DNA of 64,000 bases from Limnobacter litoralis (GCF_030160455.1 NZ_BSOJ01000012.1:186001-250000), one strand, 5' to 3'. Counted from the stretch's first letter, positions 43,995-54,427 are shown. Notes: generated by a model from the letters alone, not told the origin. Made by a program: numbers and translations.

Positions 43995-44834
43995 ATGCAC
44001 AACAAGTTGAAACAAAGTGCGCTGCTTGGCAAAGTACGCAACGTGGCCGCCGGTATCGGTTTTATGTCAGTGGTTGCAATCACCACAGCCGCAGGCGCTA
44101 TTACATTGAACCCAGACCTGCGGGAAGCGGTGTTTTTTTCAGAGCCAGTACAGGCCCTGTTCGCCAAGCAGATCGATATGCTGAGTGATGGCTCAGCCAA
44201 CGCGGAGATGACCCAGACGAATGTCTCAAGTCCCTCCGAGTCCACCGACGTGGGTAACGGTCTGGGACGAAACCTGGTGCCGATCAAATTCAATGCGATC
44301 GATCCAAGCCGCCCCTTAAGTGCCGGCCAGCGGCAAATTGCCCAGTATTTGGCCAAGCGCTACAGGGTCTCTCAGGACGCAGTTGAGTCCATCGTCAAAT
44401 TGGCTTACAAAGTTGGGCGTGACGAGAAGATCGACCCGACGCTGATTCTGGCGATCGTGGGTGTTGAATCGTCTTACAACCCTTTTGCGGCCAGCTCGGT
44501 TGGCGCGAAAGGCTTGATGCAGGTGATGCCAAAGATTCACAAAGACAAGTTTGAAGAATTGTCGCCTGGTGACTGGTCAGCCTTGAATCCGGAAATGAAC
44601 ATGCGTGTGGGTGCCCAGATCATCAAGGAATACACCCGTCGAACCGGATCCGTGAAATCGGCCCTTCGCTGGTACGTTGGCGCAGCGGTCAGTGGCAGTG
44701 ACGGCGGCTACCCTGAAAAGGTGCTCGGATTGAAGGCCATTCTGGATGCTCGCTTCAAGCAGGGCAGACTGGTTGCGCAGTCCCGCTCAAGCGACAAAGT
44801 GTCCGCTGCCGAGCTCAAATCTCGCGACAGTTGA
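43995..44834 (+). CDS. Lytic transglycosylase, SLT domain
   Basis: 279-residue envelope protein that cleaves peptidoglycan glycan strands to anhydroMurNAc ends. The N terminus has a hydrophobic signal or anchor (VRNVAAGIGFMSVVAITTAAGA). The SLT domain (about 125-250) has the catalytic glutamate in ILAIVGVESSYNPFA, then SVGAKGLMQVMPKIH and the late ALRWYVGA helix. The ATG is preceded by a full AAGGAGG five bases away; an upstream TTG is rejected. Its products feed the AnmK/AmgK/MurU recycling route encoded elsewhere in the window. Confidence 0.9.
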   Translation: MHNKLKQSALLGKVRNVAAGIGFMSVVAITTAAGAITLNPDLREAVFFSEPVQALFAKQIDMLSDGSANAEMTQTNVSSPSESTDVGNGLGRNLVPIKFNAIDPSRPLSAGQRQIAQYLAKRYRVSQDAVESIVKLAYKVGRDEKIDPTLILAIVGVESSYNPFAASSVGAKGLMQVMPKIHKDKFEELSPGDWSALNPEMNMRVGAQIIKEYTRRTGSVKSALRWYVGAAVSGSDGGYPEKVLGLKAILDARFKQGRLVAQSRSSDKVSAAELKSRDS

Positions 44835-45984
44835 ATTGCCCCATACGCTGGAGAGCCTGTTCTATCCTCTCCAGCGAGTTGGCGTACGAGATCCTGAACA
44901 TCGCCTCACCCTCCTTTTGAGAAAAATCCTTCCCCGGTACAGTACAAACTGCCTGAGTCTGCAGAAGGTCTGAGCAGTATTGGCTGCTCCCGTAGGGCGC
45001 ATGCGCATACACATAAAAAGCACCATCCGGATTGGAGCCCGCATGCAGCCCGACATTTGGCAACTCTCGCAATAAGAATTCGCGTCGATTTCCAAAGGCT
45101 GCGCGCCTTGCCTCGCAAATGTCCAGGGTCTCCTGTTTGAAACAGGCCAGTGCAGCCCACTGTGCTGGCGTACTCGGGCAAATATTCAGGTTTTGAGCCA
45201 GTTTTTCAATGGGTGTCAGCAGCGCCTCGGGCACCACCATCCAGCCCAGTCGCAGGCCAGTCATACCAAAGTATTTTGAAAAACTGTTGATAACAACGCA
45301 GTGGTCACGGGTTTGGCCTGATGGCGATTGGCTCAACAGGGTTCTCGGTTGTGAGCCATAGCAGAGCAGTTGATAGATTTCATCCATGATGATGAAGCCG
45401 CCTTGTGTGGCAACCCAATCGACAATGTCATTCAGTACGTTCGACGAAATGCGCGTGCCTGTCGGGTTGGAAGGCGAGGCCAGAAGAATCCCTTGGGTTT
45501 TGGGTGTCCATGCTTCTTGCACTTCTGCAAGTGTGGGCTGGAAGTTGTTGTCTTCACTGACTTGAATGGTGCGCACCACACCGCCGGCGGTTTGTACAAA
45601 GGTTTTGTTGCACGGGTAACCGGGGTCACACAGCAGCACTTCGTCACCCGGATTAATCAGGGCGAGGCAGGCATACATCAGCCCGGTGGACGCGCCCGAG
45701 GTAATTACCACCTGCCCGGGACTGACAGTGGCTCCGAAGCGGCTGTCATAAAAATGAGCGATGGTTTCACGCAATTCCTGCAGACCCAAGGCTGCGGTGT
45801 AACGGGTTTTACCGGCACCGATGGCCTGCGTCAATGCCTGTGCGACCGGCTCTGGCAGTGGAAAGTCTGGTTCGCCGATGGACAGGTGAATCACGTCGCG
45901 GCCTTGCTGTTGCAATTGATCCGCCTGCTTCACAATCTCCATGACATGAAAGGGCTCAATGGATTGGCTGAGTCTGGAAAGCAT
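44815..45984 (-). CDS. Pyridoxal-phosphate-dependent class I/II aminotransferase
   Basis: Fold-type I aminotransferase. The start at 45984 gives 389 residues beginning MLSRLSQSIEPFHVMEI; an ATG at 46038 would add 18. Visible: SIGEPDFPLP near the N terminus, SGASTGLMYACLALI, ASPSNPTGTRIS, and the PLP lysine in NSFSKYFGMTGLRLGW. The substrate cannot be told; aspartate/tyrosine-type and alanine-type enzymes share these motifs. The last 20 bp overlap the end of the transglycosylase gene. Confidence 0.88.
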   Translation of the reverse strand: MLSRLSQSIEPFHVMEIVKQADQLQQQGRDVIHLSIGEPDFPLPEPVAQALTQAIGAGKTRYTAALGLQELRETIAHFYDSRFGATVSPGQVVITSGASTGLMYACLALINPGDEVLLCDPGYPCNKTFVQTAGGVVRTIQVSEDNNFQPTLAEVQEAWTPKTQGILLASPSNPTGTRISSNVLNDIVDWVATQGGFIIMDEIYQLLCYGSQPRTLLSQSPSGQTRDHCVVINSFSKYFGMTGLRLGWMVVPEALLTPIEKLAQNLNICPSTPAQWAALACFKQETLDICEARRAAFGNRREFLLRELPNVGLHAGSNPDGAFYVYAHAPYGSSQYCSDLLQTQAVCTVPGKDFSQKEGEAMFRISYANSLERIEQALQRMGQFNCREI

Positions 45985-46063
45985 TGAAACGATAACCTTG
46001 ATTTCGAAAATGGTCTGATTCTGGACTGATCCAATCATCTTAGGGCATTAGTGGAAAGTCCTG

Positions 46064-46092
46064 AGGACAGGGCCTCGGCGCAGGACTATAAT
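46064..46092 (+). promoter_or_regulatory. Promoter of maeB
   Basis: A perfect TATAAT (46087-46092) is preceded at 17 bp by AGGACA (46064-46069), four of six to consensus. The predicted transcript begins about 27 bases before the maeB ATG. Confidence 0.65.
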
Positions 46093-46125
46093 TTTGGGTT
46101 CCTCATGTTCAGAAGAGAATGTTAT

Positions 46126-48441
46126 ATGGCTCAGCCCATGGATCCCCGTTTCCGTCAGGCCGCACTCGAATATCACGAGTTTCCAAGGCCAGGCAAATTG
46201 CAGATCACTGCCACCAAAAGCCTGGTCAACCAGCGCGACCTTGCTCTGGCGTATTCGCCTGGCGTGGCAGCCGCCTGTGAGGAAATCGAACAGGATCCTT
46301 CCACTGCCTTCCGCTACACCGCGCGTGGCAATCTGGTTGGAGTCGTCACCAACGGCACAGCCGTATTGGGACTGGGTAACATTGGACCCCTTGCGGCCAA
46401 GCCAGTCATGGAAGGCAAAGCCGTTCTCTTCAAAAAATTTGCGGGTATCGATGTCTTTGACATCGAAATCAACGAAAACGATCCAGAAAAACTGATCGAA
46501 ATCATTGCGTCCCTGGAGCCCACTTTTGGGGGCATTAACCTTGAGGACATCAAAGCCCCTGACTGTTTCAAGGTTGAACGCGCATTGCGCAGCCGCATGA
46601 ACATTCCGGTGTTTCACGATGACCAGCACGGCACCGCCATCGTGGTGGGTGCAGCCATTCTGAATGGCCTTGAGGTGTTGGGCAAAAAGATCAACGAGGT
46701 CAAGCTGGTCACCTCCGGGGCGGGTGCTGCTGCCTTGGCTTGTCTCGATCTTCTGGTCGAGTTGGGTTTGCCAGTCGAAAACATCTTTGTGACCGACATT
46801 GATGGTGTGGTTTATGTCGGCCGCGAGAAGGGCATGGACCCCGACAAAGACATTTACGCCAAAGAAACCAGCGCACGCACGCTGGCGGAAATCATTGAGG
46901 GGGCCGATGTGTTCCTGGGTTTGTCAGCCGGCAATGTGGTTAGCCAGGACATGGTGAAAAGCATGGCACCGAAGCCCCTCATTTTGGCTTTGGCGAACCC
47001 CACCCCTGAAATTCTGCCTGAGCGCATTCTCGAAGTGCGCGACGACGCCGTCATTTGCACCGGTCGTACGGACTATCCGAACCAGGTCAACAACGTGCTG
47101 TGTTTCCCTTTTATTTTCCGCGGTGCCCTGGATGTGGGTGCAACCACAATCACCAAGGAAATGGAGATCGCTGCAGTCAGGGCGGTTGCCGAACTGGCCC
47201 GCAAAGAACAGTCTGAAGTGGTGACCAAGGCTTTCCATTCCCAAAACCTCAGTTTTGGTCCGGAATACCTGATTCCCAAGCCATTCGATCCACGTCTGAT
47301 CGTGCACATTGCGCCGGCGGTGGCCAAGGCCGCCATGGAAAGCGGAGTCGCAACCCGACCCATCGCAGATCTGGACGCCTACAAGGAACAACTGCAGCAG
47401 TTTGTCTATCACTCTGGCACCTTCATGAAGCCCATCTTCGCGATTGCCAAGCGTTGTGCAGCCGAGTCTCCCGAAACTTCACGCATCGTGTTTGCCGAAG
47501 GCGAAGACGAGCGCGTGCTTAGGGCAGTTCAGGTGGTGGTTGATGAAGGACTTTGCCGGCCTATCCTGATTGGTCGCCCCGCCGTGGTTGAACGCCGGAT
47601 TGAGCGCTTTGGTTTGCGCCTGAAGCGGGATGTTGATTTTGGTCTGATCAATCCCGAGTACGACGAGCGTTACAAAGAGTACTGGAAGGCTTACCACGAA
47701 CTGACCAGCCGCAAGGGCGTGACAGAATCGTATGCAAAAATCGAGATGCGTCGCCGCCATACGCTCATTGGCTCAGTGATGATTCAAAAGGGTCACGCCG
47801 ATGGCATGATCTGCGGCACCTTTGGCACTCATCCGCTACATTTGCATTACGTGGATCAGGTCATTGGTCTGCGCAAAGGCTGCGAAACTTACGGCGCCAT
47901 GAACGGATTGATGTTGCCCAACCGCCAGGTGTTTTTGGTGGACACACACGTCAATTACGATCCGACCGCTGAACAGGTGGCCGAAATCACTTTGATGGCC
48001 GCTGAAGAAATGATGCGTTTGGGCGTGCAACCCAAGGCTGCGTTGTTGTCTCATTCGAATTTTGGATCCAGCAACCAGCCGTCTGCAGTCAAAATGCGTG
48101 AAGCATTGAACATTCTGCGCAACATCGCACCCTGGCTGGAAGTGGATGGCGAAATGCACGGCGACTGCGCGATCGATGAATCCGTCCGTACGGCTGTGAT
48201 TGGCAACTCCACACTCAGTGGCGAGGCCAATCTTCTGGTCTGCCCGAACATGGATTCAGCCAACATTGCCTACAACTTACTGAAGTCTGCCGCTGGCAAT
48301 GGTGTTGCAGTGGGTCCGATCCTGCTGGGTGCGGCCAAGCCAGTTCATATTCTGACTGCCTCGGCCACCGTTCGCCGGATTGTCAACATGGCGGCCTTGT
48401 GTGTACTGGATGCCAACTCAGAGCGGGTATCTGGCACCTGA
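46126..48441 (+). CDS. maeB: NADP-dependent malic enzyme with phosphotransacetylase-like domain
   Basis: Decarboxylates malate to pyruvate with NADPH formation. 771 residues as in E. coli MaeB (759): malic enzyme part (about 1-430) with the Tyr/Lys region [22 protein letters not shown] and [16 protein letters not shown]; then a phosphotransacetylase-like part (about 440-771), which in this family has no acetyltransferase activity but binds acetyl-CoA for control. The ATG at 46126 starts [20 protein letters not shown], the normal N terminus; 25 extra residues upstream would overlap the promoter. Confidence 0.96.
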   Translation: MAQPMDPRFRQAALEYHEFPRPGKLQITATKSLVNQRDLALAYSPGVAAACEEIEQDPSTAFRYTARGNLVGVVTNGTAVLGLGNIGPLAAKPVMEGKAVLFKKFAGIDVFDIEINENDPEKLIEIIASLEPTFGGINLEDIKAPDCFKVERALRSRMNIPVFHDDQHGTAIVVGAAILNGLEVLGKKINEVKLVTSGAGAAALACLDLLVELGLPVENIFVTDIDGVVYVGREKGMDPDKDIYAKETSARTLAEIIEGADVFLGLSAGNVVSQDMVKSMAPKPLILALANPTPEILPERILEVRDDAVICTGRTDYPNQVNNVLCFPFIFRGALDVGATTITKEMEIAAVRAVAELARKEQSEVVTKAFHSQNLSFGPEYLIPKPFDPRLIVHIAPAVAKAAMESGVATRPIADLDAYKEQLQQFVYHSGTFMKPIFAIAKRCAAESPETSRIVFAEGEDERVLRAVQVVVDEGLCRPILIGRPAVVERRIERFGLRLKRDVDFGLINPEYDERYKEYWKAYHELTSRKGVTESYAKIEMRRRHTLIGSVMIQKGHADGMICGTFGTHPLHLHYVDQVIGLRKGCETYGAMNGLMLPNRQVFLVDTHVNYDPTAEQVAEITLMAAEEMMRLGVQPKAALLSHSNFGSSNQPSAVKMREALNILRNIAPWLEVDGEMHGDCAIDESVRTAVIGNSTLSGEANLLVCPNMDSANIAYNLLKSAAGNGVAVGPILLGAAKPVHILTASATVRRIVNMAALCVLDANSERVSGT

Positions 48442-48471
48442 TCGCTGTGTAGTTTGTTGCAATTCCACGAT

Positions 48472-48504
48472 ATAGACGCGCTTGTCGCGTCTATTTTCGT
48501 TTTT
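48472..48504 (+). terminator. Terminator after maeB
   Basis: ATAGACGCG (48472-48480), loop CTTGT, CGCGTCTAT (48486-48494), then TTTCGTTTTT: a nine-pair stem with a T-rich tail, 31 bp after the maeB stop. Confidence 0.88.
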
Positions 48505-48536
48505 CAGATCGTGAAATTGGGTGCACACTGAAGTGC

Positions 48537-49724
48537 ATGAATACAGACTTTTCCAAACCCTCCCCTGATGAAGACGTAGTCGGCCTTGTGCTGTCAGGCG
48601 GTGGTGCGCGTGCGGCTTATCAAGTCGGCGTCATGCACCAGTTGGCAAAGTGGTTTTCAGAGCAGAATCGCAGGGACTTCGATTTTCCGTTCAAGATCTT
48701 GTGCGGCACTTCAGCCGGTGCAATCAATGCCACTGCCTTAACCTGTGCCGGTCGCAATTTCTACCAGTCCACAGACCGGATGATGCGGGTGTGGGAGAAC
48801 TTCAAATCAGAACAGGTGTACCGTTCAGATTCTCTGGGGATCATCAAGACTGGGGCCCGATGGCTGTCGGCCTTGTCGATTGGCTGGATGCTTCGCAAGC
48901 GGCCCAAGTCCTTGTTGGACAACACACCCTTGGCGCAACTGCTCCAGCAACTCCTCCATTTTCGACGATTGGATGAAGCCCTTGAGAATGGCACTATTCA
49001 CGCCCTGGCGATCACCGCTTCCAGCTACACGTCAGGCCGAAATGTCACGTTTTTTCAGAGCCAGCAAGAGGTGGATCCGTGGATACGCACGCAGCGCGTT
49101 GCGCATCAGGATCGCCTCACCGTCGAGCATCTGCTTGCCTCCGCCGCCATTCCGTTTGTATTTCCTGCAATCAGCCTGAACTATGAGGGGCAAAGCGAGT
49201 ATTTTGGTGATGGTTCCATGCGCCAGTTGGCACCCATCAGCCCGGCGATTCATTTGGGGGCGACGCGTGTCATGGTTGTGGGGTCTAGCCAAAGCCGGGA
49301 AGGGCACACCAACTCGGTGGATTTGCAGAATGCTTACCCCAGCCTGGCGCAAATTGCGGGTCATGCCATGGCCTCGATTTTTCTGGACAATCTTTCAATC
49401 GACATTGAGCGCCTGACGCGCGTGAACAAGACCTTGTCCCTTCTGCCGCCTGAGATGGCCGTGAAAACGCCGCTCAAGCCCATCGAATTGCTGGTTATTT
49501 CTCCTTCCCAACGCATCGACGATGTGGCTGCCCGCCACGTACAGGACATGCCCAGGCCGGTGCGGACCATGCTGTCGGCGCTCGGTGCCACCGAGACCAG
49601 CGGCTCGGCTTTGGCCAGCTACCTGCTGTTTGAGGGCAATTACACGCGAGAATTGATCCGCATGGGCATTGCGGACACCATTGCAAAGAAGGACGAAGTG
49701 TTCGAGTTCTTTCGCTTGTCGTAG
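48537..49724 (+). CDS. Patatin-like phospholipase
   Basis: 395-residue lipid acyl hydrolase of the RssA/patatin group. The oxyanion motif SGGGARAAY, nucleophile Ser59 in GTSAG and catalytic Asp225 in FGDGSMRQL make a complete Ser-Asp dyad. There is no signal peptide, so it is likely cytoplasmic or membrane-associated. The C-terminal DUF3336-like segment of longer family members is not seen. Single gene between the maeB terminator and pabB; no secretion-system genes accompany it. Confidence 0.92.
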   Translation: MNTDFSKPSPDEDVVGLVLSGGGARAAYQVGVMHQLAKWFSEQNRRDFDFPFKILCGTSAGAINATALTCAGRNFYQSTDRMMRVWENFKSEQVYRSDSLGIIKTGARWLSALSIGWMLRKRPKSLLDNTPLAQLLQQLLHFRRLDEALENGTIHALAITASSYTSGRNVTFFQSQQEVDPWIRTQRVAHQDRLTVEHLLASAAIPFVFPAISLNYEGQSEYFGDGSMRQLAPISPAIHLGATRVMVVGSSQSREGHTNSVDLQNAYPSLAQIAGHAMASIFLDNLSIDIERLTRVNKTLSLLPPEMAVKTPLKPIELLVISPSQRIDDVAARHVQDMPRPVRTMLSALGATETSGSALASYLLFEGNYTRELIRMGIADTIAKKDEVFEFFRLS

Positions 49725-49778
49725 ATCCTTCAGGGACGCAGGTTACAATCGCATTTGACCAGTTTGATGCGGTTCGTC

Positions 49779-51647
49779 ATGTCTTTCTCCACCCTGTTCA
49801 GCCATTTGGGAACATCCGTTTACGCAGCCTGGCATTGCCAATTCGAGGACGCTGCCGCAGATGGGCTTTGCGTGGCGCTTGGTGACCCAGTACACACACT
49901 CTCGGCAGATCAACCGACCTCGGTGATTTCTGCCCTGAGTCAGGCCGAACTGTGGGCTCAAACGGGTTTGACGGTGGCTGGCTGGGTTGCCTACGAGGCT
50001 GCAACAGCCTTTGATGAGTCCTTGAATGTCTGCGAGGCAAAGGCTGGGCAGCCTCTTGCGGTGTTTTCAGCGTTCAGCCCTGATCAGATTGTACGAATCA
50101 AGACAGACGAACTTGCGCAGTGTTTGTTGGATCCTGAATCCACAGCACTGTCCCCCTGGGTCGATGTGCACAACATGGATTGGTTTGAAAATCGTTTTGA
50201 AGCCATTCGCCATGCCATTGAAGCGGGCGAGTTTTATCAAATCAACCTGACCACCCGATTGCAAGCCAGCGTGCAGTCTCCTCACAATTTCAGTGCATTC
50301 GCGCTGTTTGCCAAGCTTTTTCTGGCACAGCCTGCGCGTTACAGTGCCTATTTGAAACACGATGGCGGTGCCGTTCTGAGTCTGTCTCCCGAGCTTTTTT
50401 TCAGCTGGCACGCCGATCAATTGCTGGCTCAACCCATGAAGGGGACGCGACAAAGTCGCACGGGCAAAGGTTCTCTGCGCGACAGCAGCAAGGATCTTGC
50501 CGAGAACGTGATGATTGTGGATCTTCTTCGAAATGATTTGTCTCGGATTTGTGAGCCTGGCACCGTGCAGGTTCGCTCCTTGTTTGACATCATGCATTTG
50601 CCCACTGTGGAACAGATGACCTCTACCATTGCGGGTCGAACAAGACCTGGCACGGGTGTTGTTGATGTGTTTAAGGCCTTGTTTCCCTGTGGCAGTGTCA
50701 CGGGGGCACCCAAAAGACAGTCGATGTTGCGAATTGCTCAGTGGGAATCCACCCCAAGGGGGGTTTATTGCGGCGCGATGGGCGTCATGAGCCCGGGCGG
50801 AAGGGTCGTATTCAATGTGCCGATCCGAACCGTTTCGTGGTTTGAGAACACCCAGGTGCTGACCTACGGTGTGGGCAGCGGTGTCACCTGGTATTCCGAG
50901 TTGCGTGCCGAAAAGGCGGAATGGTGGCAAAAAACTGCCTTTTTAAGACAGGCTACAACAGACTTTTGCCTGCTTGAAACATTGAGATTGCACAATGGGC
51001 AATGGTCTGATCAGGCCTTGCATTTGGGGCGTATGCAGGAATCTGCGAGGTGTTTCGGATGGCTTTGGCCAGCGCAAACCATTGATCAGACGTTAATGAA
51101 GGTGGCTGGCAACAACCCGTCGGGCACATTTCGGGCAAGATGGTTGTTGGACGCACAGGCTGGCTTTTCGATTGAGTTGGGGCCGATGCCCGCCGTCGTC
51201 AATCAGGTTCAATTGCGATTGGCGGACCGCCCTTTGAAACTTCGAGGGCCGTTTGTAAAACACAAAACGACCTGGCGGCCCCACTATGATTGGCCCCAAC
51301 ACCAGCCGTCTGACTTTGACACGGTGCTTTGGGATGAAGAGGGCAATTTGGCGGAGTGTTGCCGGGGCAATTTGGTGATTGAGCTTGATGAGGGGCTGCG
51401 TACCCCGGCGATGGCCGCGCCTGAGGACTGTAATTTGCTGCCTGGCGTCTACAGGCAACGGCTTTTGGGGGACAATAAGGTCACCGAAGAAGTGTTGAGT
51501 CTGGGTTGTCTTGCCAGGGCAAAGACCGTCTGGTTTGTGAACAGCCTCAGGCAGTGGGTGTCGGTGGCGCGTGTGCTGGACGTTCAGGATCGCGTGCTGT
51601 TTTCAGCTGACACATCATTTGAAGAATCAACTGAGAAAAAGGGATAA
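49779..51647 (+). CDS. pabB: Aminodeoxychorismate synthase component I fused to aminodeoxychorismate lyase
   Basis: Makes p-aminobenzoate for folate. 622 residues: a PabB part (to about 385) with GEFYQINLTTRL, PMKGTRQSRTGKG, LLRNDLSRIC and GSVTGAPKRQSM, followed by a class IV PLP lyase (PabC) with LLETLRL near its start, the likely PLP lysine in FVKHKTTWR, and DTVLWDEEGNLAECCRGN. Together the halves do both steps after PabA amidotransfer. ATG 49779 is preferred; ATG 49767 is possible. The stop is 3 bp before the antiporter gene. Confidence 0.92.
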   Translation: MSFSTLFSHLGTSVYAAWHCQFEDAAADGLCVALGDPVHTLSADQPTSVISALSQAELWAQTGLTVAGWVAYEAATAFDESLNVCEAKAGQPLAVFSAFSPDQIVRIKTDELAQCLLDPESTALSPWVDVHNMDWFENRFEAIRHAIEAGEFYQINLTTRLQASVQSPHNFSAFALFAKLFLAQPARYSAYLKHDGGAVLSLSPELFFSWHADQLLAQPMKGTRQSRTGKGSLRDSSKDLAENVMIVDLLRNDLSRICEPGTVQVRSLFDIMHLPTVEQMTSTIAGRTRPGTGVVDVFKALFPCGSVTGAPKRQSMLRIAQWESTPRGVYCGAMGVMSPGGRVVFNVPIRTVSWFENTQVLTYGVGSGVTWYSELRAEKAEWWQKTAFLRQATTDFCLLETLRLHNGQWSDQALHLGRMQESARCFGWLWPAQTIDQTLMKVAGNNPSGTFRARWLLDAQAGFSIELGPMPAVVNQVQLRLADRPLKLRGPFVKHKTTWRPHYDWPQHQPSDFDTVLWDEEGNLAECCRGNLVIELDEGLRTPAMAAPEDCNLLPGVYRQRLLGDNKVTEEVLSLGCLARAKTVWFVNSLRQWVSVARVLDVQDRVLFSADTSFEESTEKKG

Positions 51648-51650
51648 CAA

Positions 51651-52910
51651 TTGAGTCCATCCACAATCGAATTGATCGGTGCGAGCCTGTTTGCCATTGC
51701 AGTGTTGCACACCTTCTCCACCAAATATTTTGAACGACTGGCCCACACACAGCCCAATCACGCGGGCTTGTGGCATTTGCTGGGTGAAGTGGAGGCTGTA
51801 TTTGGCTTCTGGGCCATGGTGTTGGTGGTGTTCATGTTCTTTATGCAAGGTCGCGAGAATGCCGTGCATTACCTGGACACGCGTGACTACAAAGAACCCT
51901 TGTTTGTGTTTGCAATCATGGTGATTGCCGCCAGCAAACCCATTTTGACCCTTGCCGCCCGCACTGTTCGGGTTCTGGCCGGCCTGCTTCCTTTCGACAA
52001 GCAGGTGGCGTATTTCATCACCGCCTTGTCCGTCGTGCCTTTGCTGGGTTCATTCATTACCGAGCCTGCCGCCATGACGCTGGCTGCCTTTTTGTTGCGA
52101 GATCGTTTTTACTCGCAGGGCATCAGCAACCGTTTGAAATACGCCACGCTGGGCGCACTGTTTGTCAACGTCTCGATCGGGGGCACCTTAACGCCATTTG
52201 CTGCACCGCCGGTGTTGATGGTTGCCACCAAATGGGGATTTGACATGTCTTTCATGCTCGAGACCTTTGGCTGGAAGGCGGCCACCGCCGTGTTCATCAA
52301 TGCCACAGTGGTCACCTTGCTGTTCGCCAAAGAACTGAAGGCCATGGCCAAACCGCGCACGGATGGCCCCAAGGAAGACATGCCGTTCTGGGTCATCGCC
52401 AGTCACCTTGTGTTTTTGACTGGCGTGGTCGTCTTTTCGCATCATCCCTCAGTTTTCATGGGCTTGTTCCTGTTTTTTCTGGGCTACTCCTCCGCTTATG
52501 CCCGCTATCAGGACCGCCTGATTCTCAAAGAGGGGCTCATGGTTGCGTTTTTTCTGGCCGGTTTGGTCACGCTGGGGGGGATGCAGTCCTGGTGGCTTCA
52601 GGATGTGCTCAAAGGCATGAGCCCGACCGTGCTGTATTACGGCGCCACTGCCTTGACCGCAATCACTGACAATGCCGCGCTGACCTACCTGGGCTCTCTG
52701 GTGGATGGCGTGGACATGTCTTTCAAATATGCCCTGGTTGCCGGTGCGGTAACGGGCGGGGGTCTGACTGTGATTGCCAACGCGCCGAACCCGGCTGGTT
52801 TTGCCATTCTGCGCGGCTTTTTTGAGGACGAAGCAATCAACCCGCTGGGTTTGTTTGTCAGCGCACTTGGCCCAACCATCGTGGCCATTCTGATGTTTCA
52901 ACTGTTTTGA
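51651..52910 (+). CDS. Putative Na+/H+ antiporter-family membrane protein
   Basis: 419 residues with about 10-12 hydrophobic helices. FITEPAAMTLAAFLLRDRF, SIGGTLTPFAAPPVLMVA and GATALTAITDNAALTYLGSL match the bacterial 'putative Na+/H+ antiporter' family of the ion-transporter superfamily; the two paired half-motifs with Thr-Pro and Asp-Asn-Ala suggest an inverted repeat. Cation specificity is not established. The start is TTG with AAGGGA seven bases upstream. It lies between pabB and mgtE, one strand, close spacing. Confidence 0.82.
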   Translation: MSPSTIELIGASLFAIAVLHTFSTKYFERLAHTQPNHAGLWHLLGEVEAVFGFWAMVLVVFMFFMQGRENAVHYLDTRDYKEPLFVFAIMVIAASKPILTLAARTVRVLAGLLPFDKQVAYFITALSVVPLLGSFITEPAAMTLAAFLLRDRFYSQGISNRLKYATLGALFVNVSIGGTLTPFAAPPVLMVATKWGFDMSFMLETFGWKAATAVFINATVVTLLFAKELKAMAKPRTDGPKEDMPFWVIASHLVFLTGVVVFSHHPSVFMGLFLFFLGYSSAYARYQDRLILKEGLMVAFFLAGLVTLGGMQSWWLQDVLKGMSPTVLYYGATALTAITDNAALTYLGSLVDGVDMSFKYALVAGAVTGGGLTVIANAPNPAGFAILRGFFEDEAINPLGLFVSALGPTIVAILMFQLF

Positions 52911-52930
52911 TGTGACGCCCTGAGGTGCCC

Positions 52931-54427
52931 GTGGCAGAGGACAACACCAATTTGATGGATCTGGATGCAGTGTCTGCACCCAAAGATCTCGACGATGCAC
53001 ACCGCGCGCTGGTGGAGGTGCAGGGATTGTTGCGCAAGCAACGCGTCATCGAAAGTGTCGTTCACAATCAGCAGAGCCCCGTTAACCCTGAACGTCAAAG
53101 TCTTGTCGAAGGACTCGTTCATCGTCAGCACCTGACAGAACTCAGCGCCAAGCTGGATCAATTGCACCCGGCTGATGTGGCGTATGTGCTGGAATCGTTG
53201 CCGCTTGATGAGCGGATGGCCGTGTGGGATCTGGTTCGATCCGATCGAGACGGTGAAATTCTTCTTGAATTGTCAGACTCGGTTCGCGAAACGCTGATCC
53301 GCTCCATGGACAGCGAGGAGCTGTTCGCGGCAACCGAATCGCTGGATGCCGACGAGATTGCCGAGCTGGCACCCGATCTGCCGCGCGAGGTCGTCGAGAA
53401 GCTGGCCAGCAGCCTGTCGCTTGAAGAGCGCGAGCAACTGCGCGCTGCCATGTCTTATCCTGAAGAGTCCGTCGGTGGTCGCATGGATTTCGAGATGGTG
53501 ACCATTCGGGACGACGTGACGCTTGAAGTGGTTTTGCGTTATTTGCGCCGCTTCGACGAACTGCCCGACCAAACCGACCAGGTGTTTGTGGTGGATCGTC
53601 TTGATCACTTTCAGGGCAGCCTGCCGCTAGACCGGTTGTTGGTCAATGAGCCCGAGACCTTGGTGTCTGAGGTCATGAACCGCGAAGTGTTGATGCTCTC
53701 TCCCCTGGATGACGCCTATGAAGCGGCGCAGGCTTTTGAGCGATACGACCTGGTGTCTGCGCCGGTCATCGATCCCTCTGGCAAGCTGATTGGCAGGCTG
53801 ACTGTGAATGAAGTGGTGGATGTGATTCGTGAGGAATCCGAATCCGACTTGCTTTCGACGGCCGGTCTGCGTGAAGAGGAAGACCTGTTCGCCTCGGTCT
53901 GGGAATCCGCCAAAAACCGCTGGTTGTGGCTGGGGGTGAATTTGTGCACAGCCTTCTTCGCCAGCAGGGTGATTGGCACCTTTGAGGGCACAATCTCCAA
54001 AGTGGTCGCGCTGGCCACCCTCATGCCGATTGTGGCGGGCATCGCGGGTAACTCCGGCAACCAAACCATGACGCTGATGATCCGGTCACTCGCGCTGGGG
54101 CAGGTCAACGGGGCGAACTTTCGCTTGCTGGTCCGAAAGGAGATCAGCATTGCGGGTTTGAACGGATTGATGTGGGGTTCAGTGGCAGGCCTGATTGCCT
54201 ACGCGCTGTATTACGGTTCCGACAACGCCTGGATCTTGGGTCTGTTGATGGTGTTGGCTGTGACCTTGAACCTGATTGTTGGCGCACTGATCGGGGTCGC
54301 CGTGCCGATGGTACTGCAGCGCGTGGGTCGTGACCCGGCCATGGGTTCTTCGGTGTTGTTGACCTTCACCACCGACAGCATGGGCTTTTTCATCTTTTTG
54401 GGTTTGGCGACCCTGTTTTTCAGATAA
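52931..54427 (+). CDS. mgtE: MgtE-type magnesium transporter
   Basis: Magnesium channel gated by intracellular Mg2+. The GTG at 52931 with GAGG upstream gives 499 residues; a GTG six bases earlier sits on the binding site. It has an N-terminal superhelical domain (about 65-185, rich in LxxLxPxxxAxxLE-like turns), two CBS domains (about 190-315), and five transmembrane helices with MPIVAGIAGNSGNQTMTLMI forming the pore region. The first 60 residues are a charged extension. Confidence 0.94.
   Translation: MAEDNTNLMDLDAVSAPKDLDDAHRALVEVQGLLRKQRVIESVVHNQQSPVNPERQSLVEGLVHRQHLTELSAKLDQLHPADVAYVLESLPLDERMAVWDLVRSDRDGEILLELSDSVRETLIRSMDSEELFAATESLDADEIAELAPDLPREVVEKLASSLSLEEREQLRAAMSYPEESVGGRMDFEMVTIRDDVTLEVVLRYLRRFDELPDQTDQVFVVDRLDHFQGSLPLDRLLVNEPETLVSEVMNREVLMLSPLDDAYEAAQAFERYDLVSAPVIDPSGKLIGRLTVNEVVDVIREESESDLLSTAGLREEEDLFASVWESAKNRWLWLGVNLCTAFFASRVIGTFEGTISKVVALATLMPIVAGIAGNSGNQTMTLMIRSLALGQVNGANFRLLVRKEISIAGLNGLMWGSVAGLIAYALYYGSDNAWILGLLMVLAVTLNLIVGALIGVAVPMVLQRVGRDPAMGSSVLLTFTTDSMGFFIFLGLATLFFR

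Noticed and set aside
48537-49724. Patatin protein as a type VI or type III secreted effector
   Set aside because: No secretion genes, immunity gene or chaperone next to it; it looks like a chromosomal housekeeping lipase.
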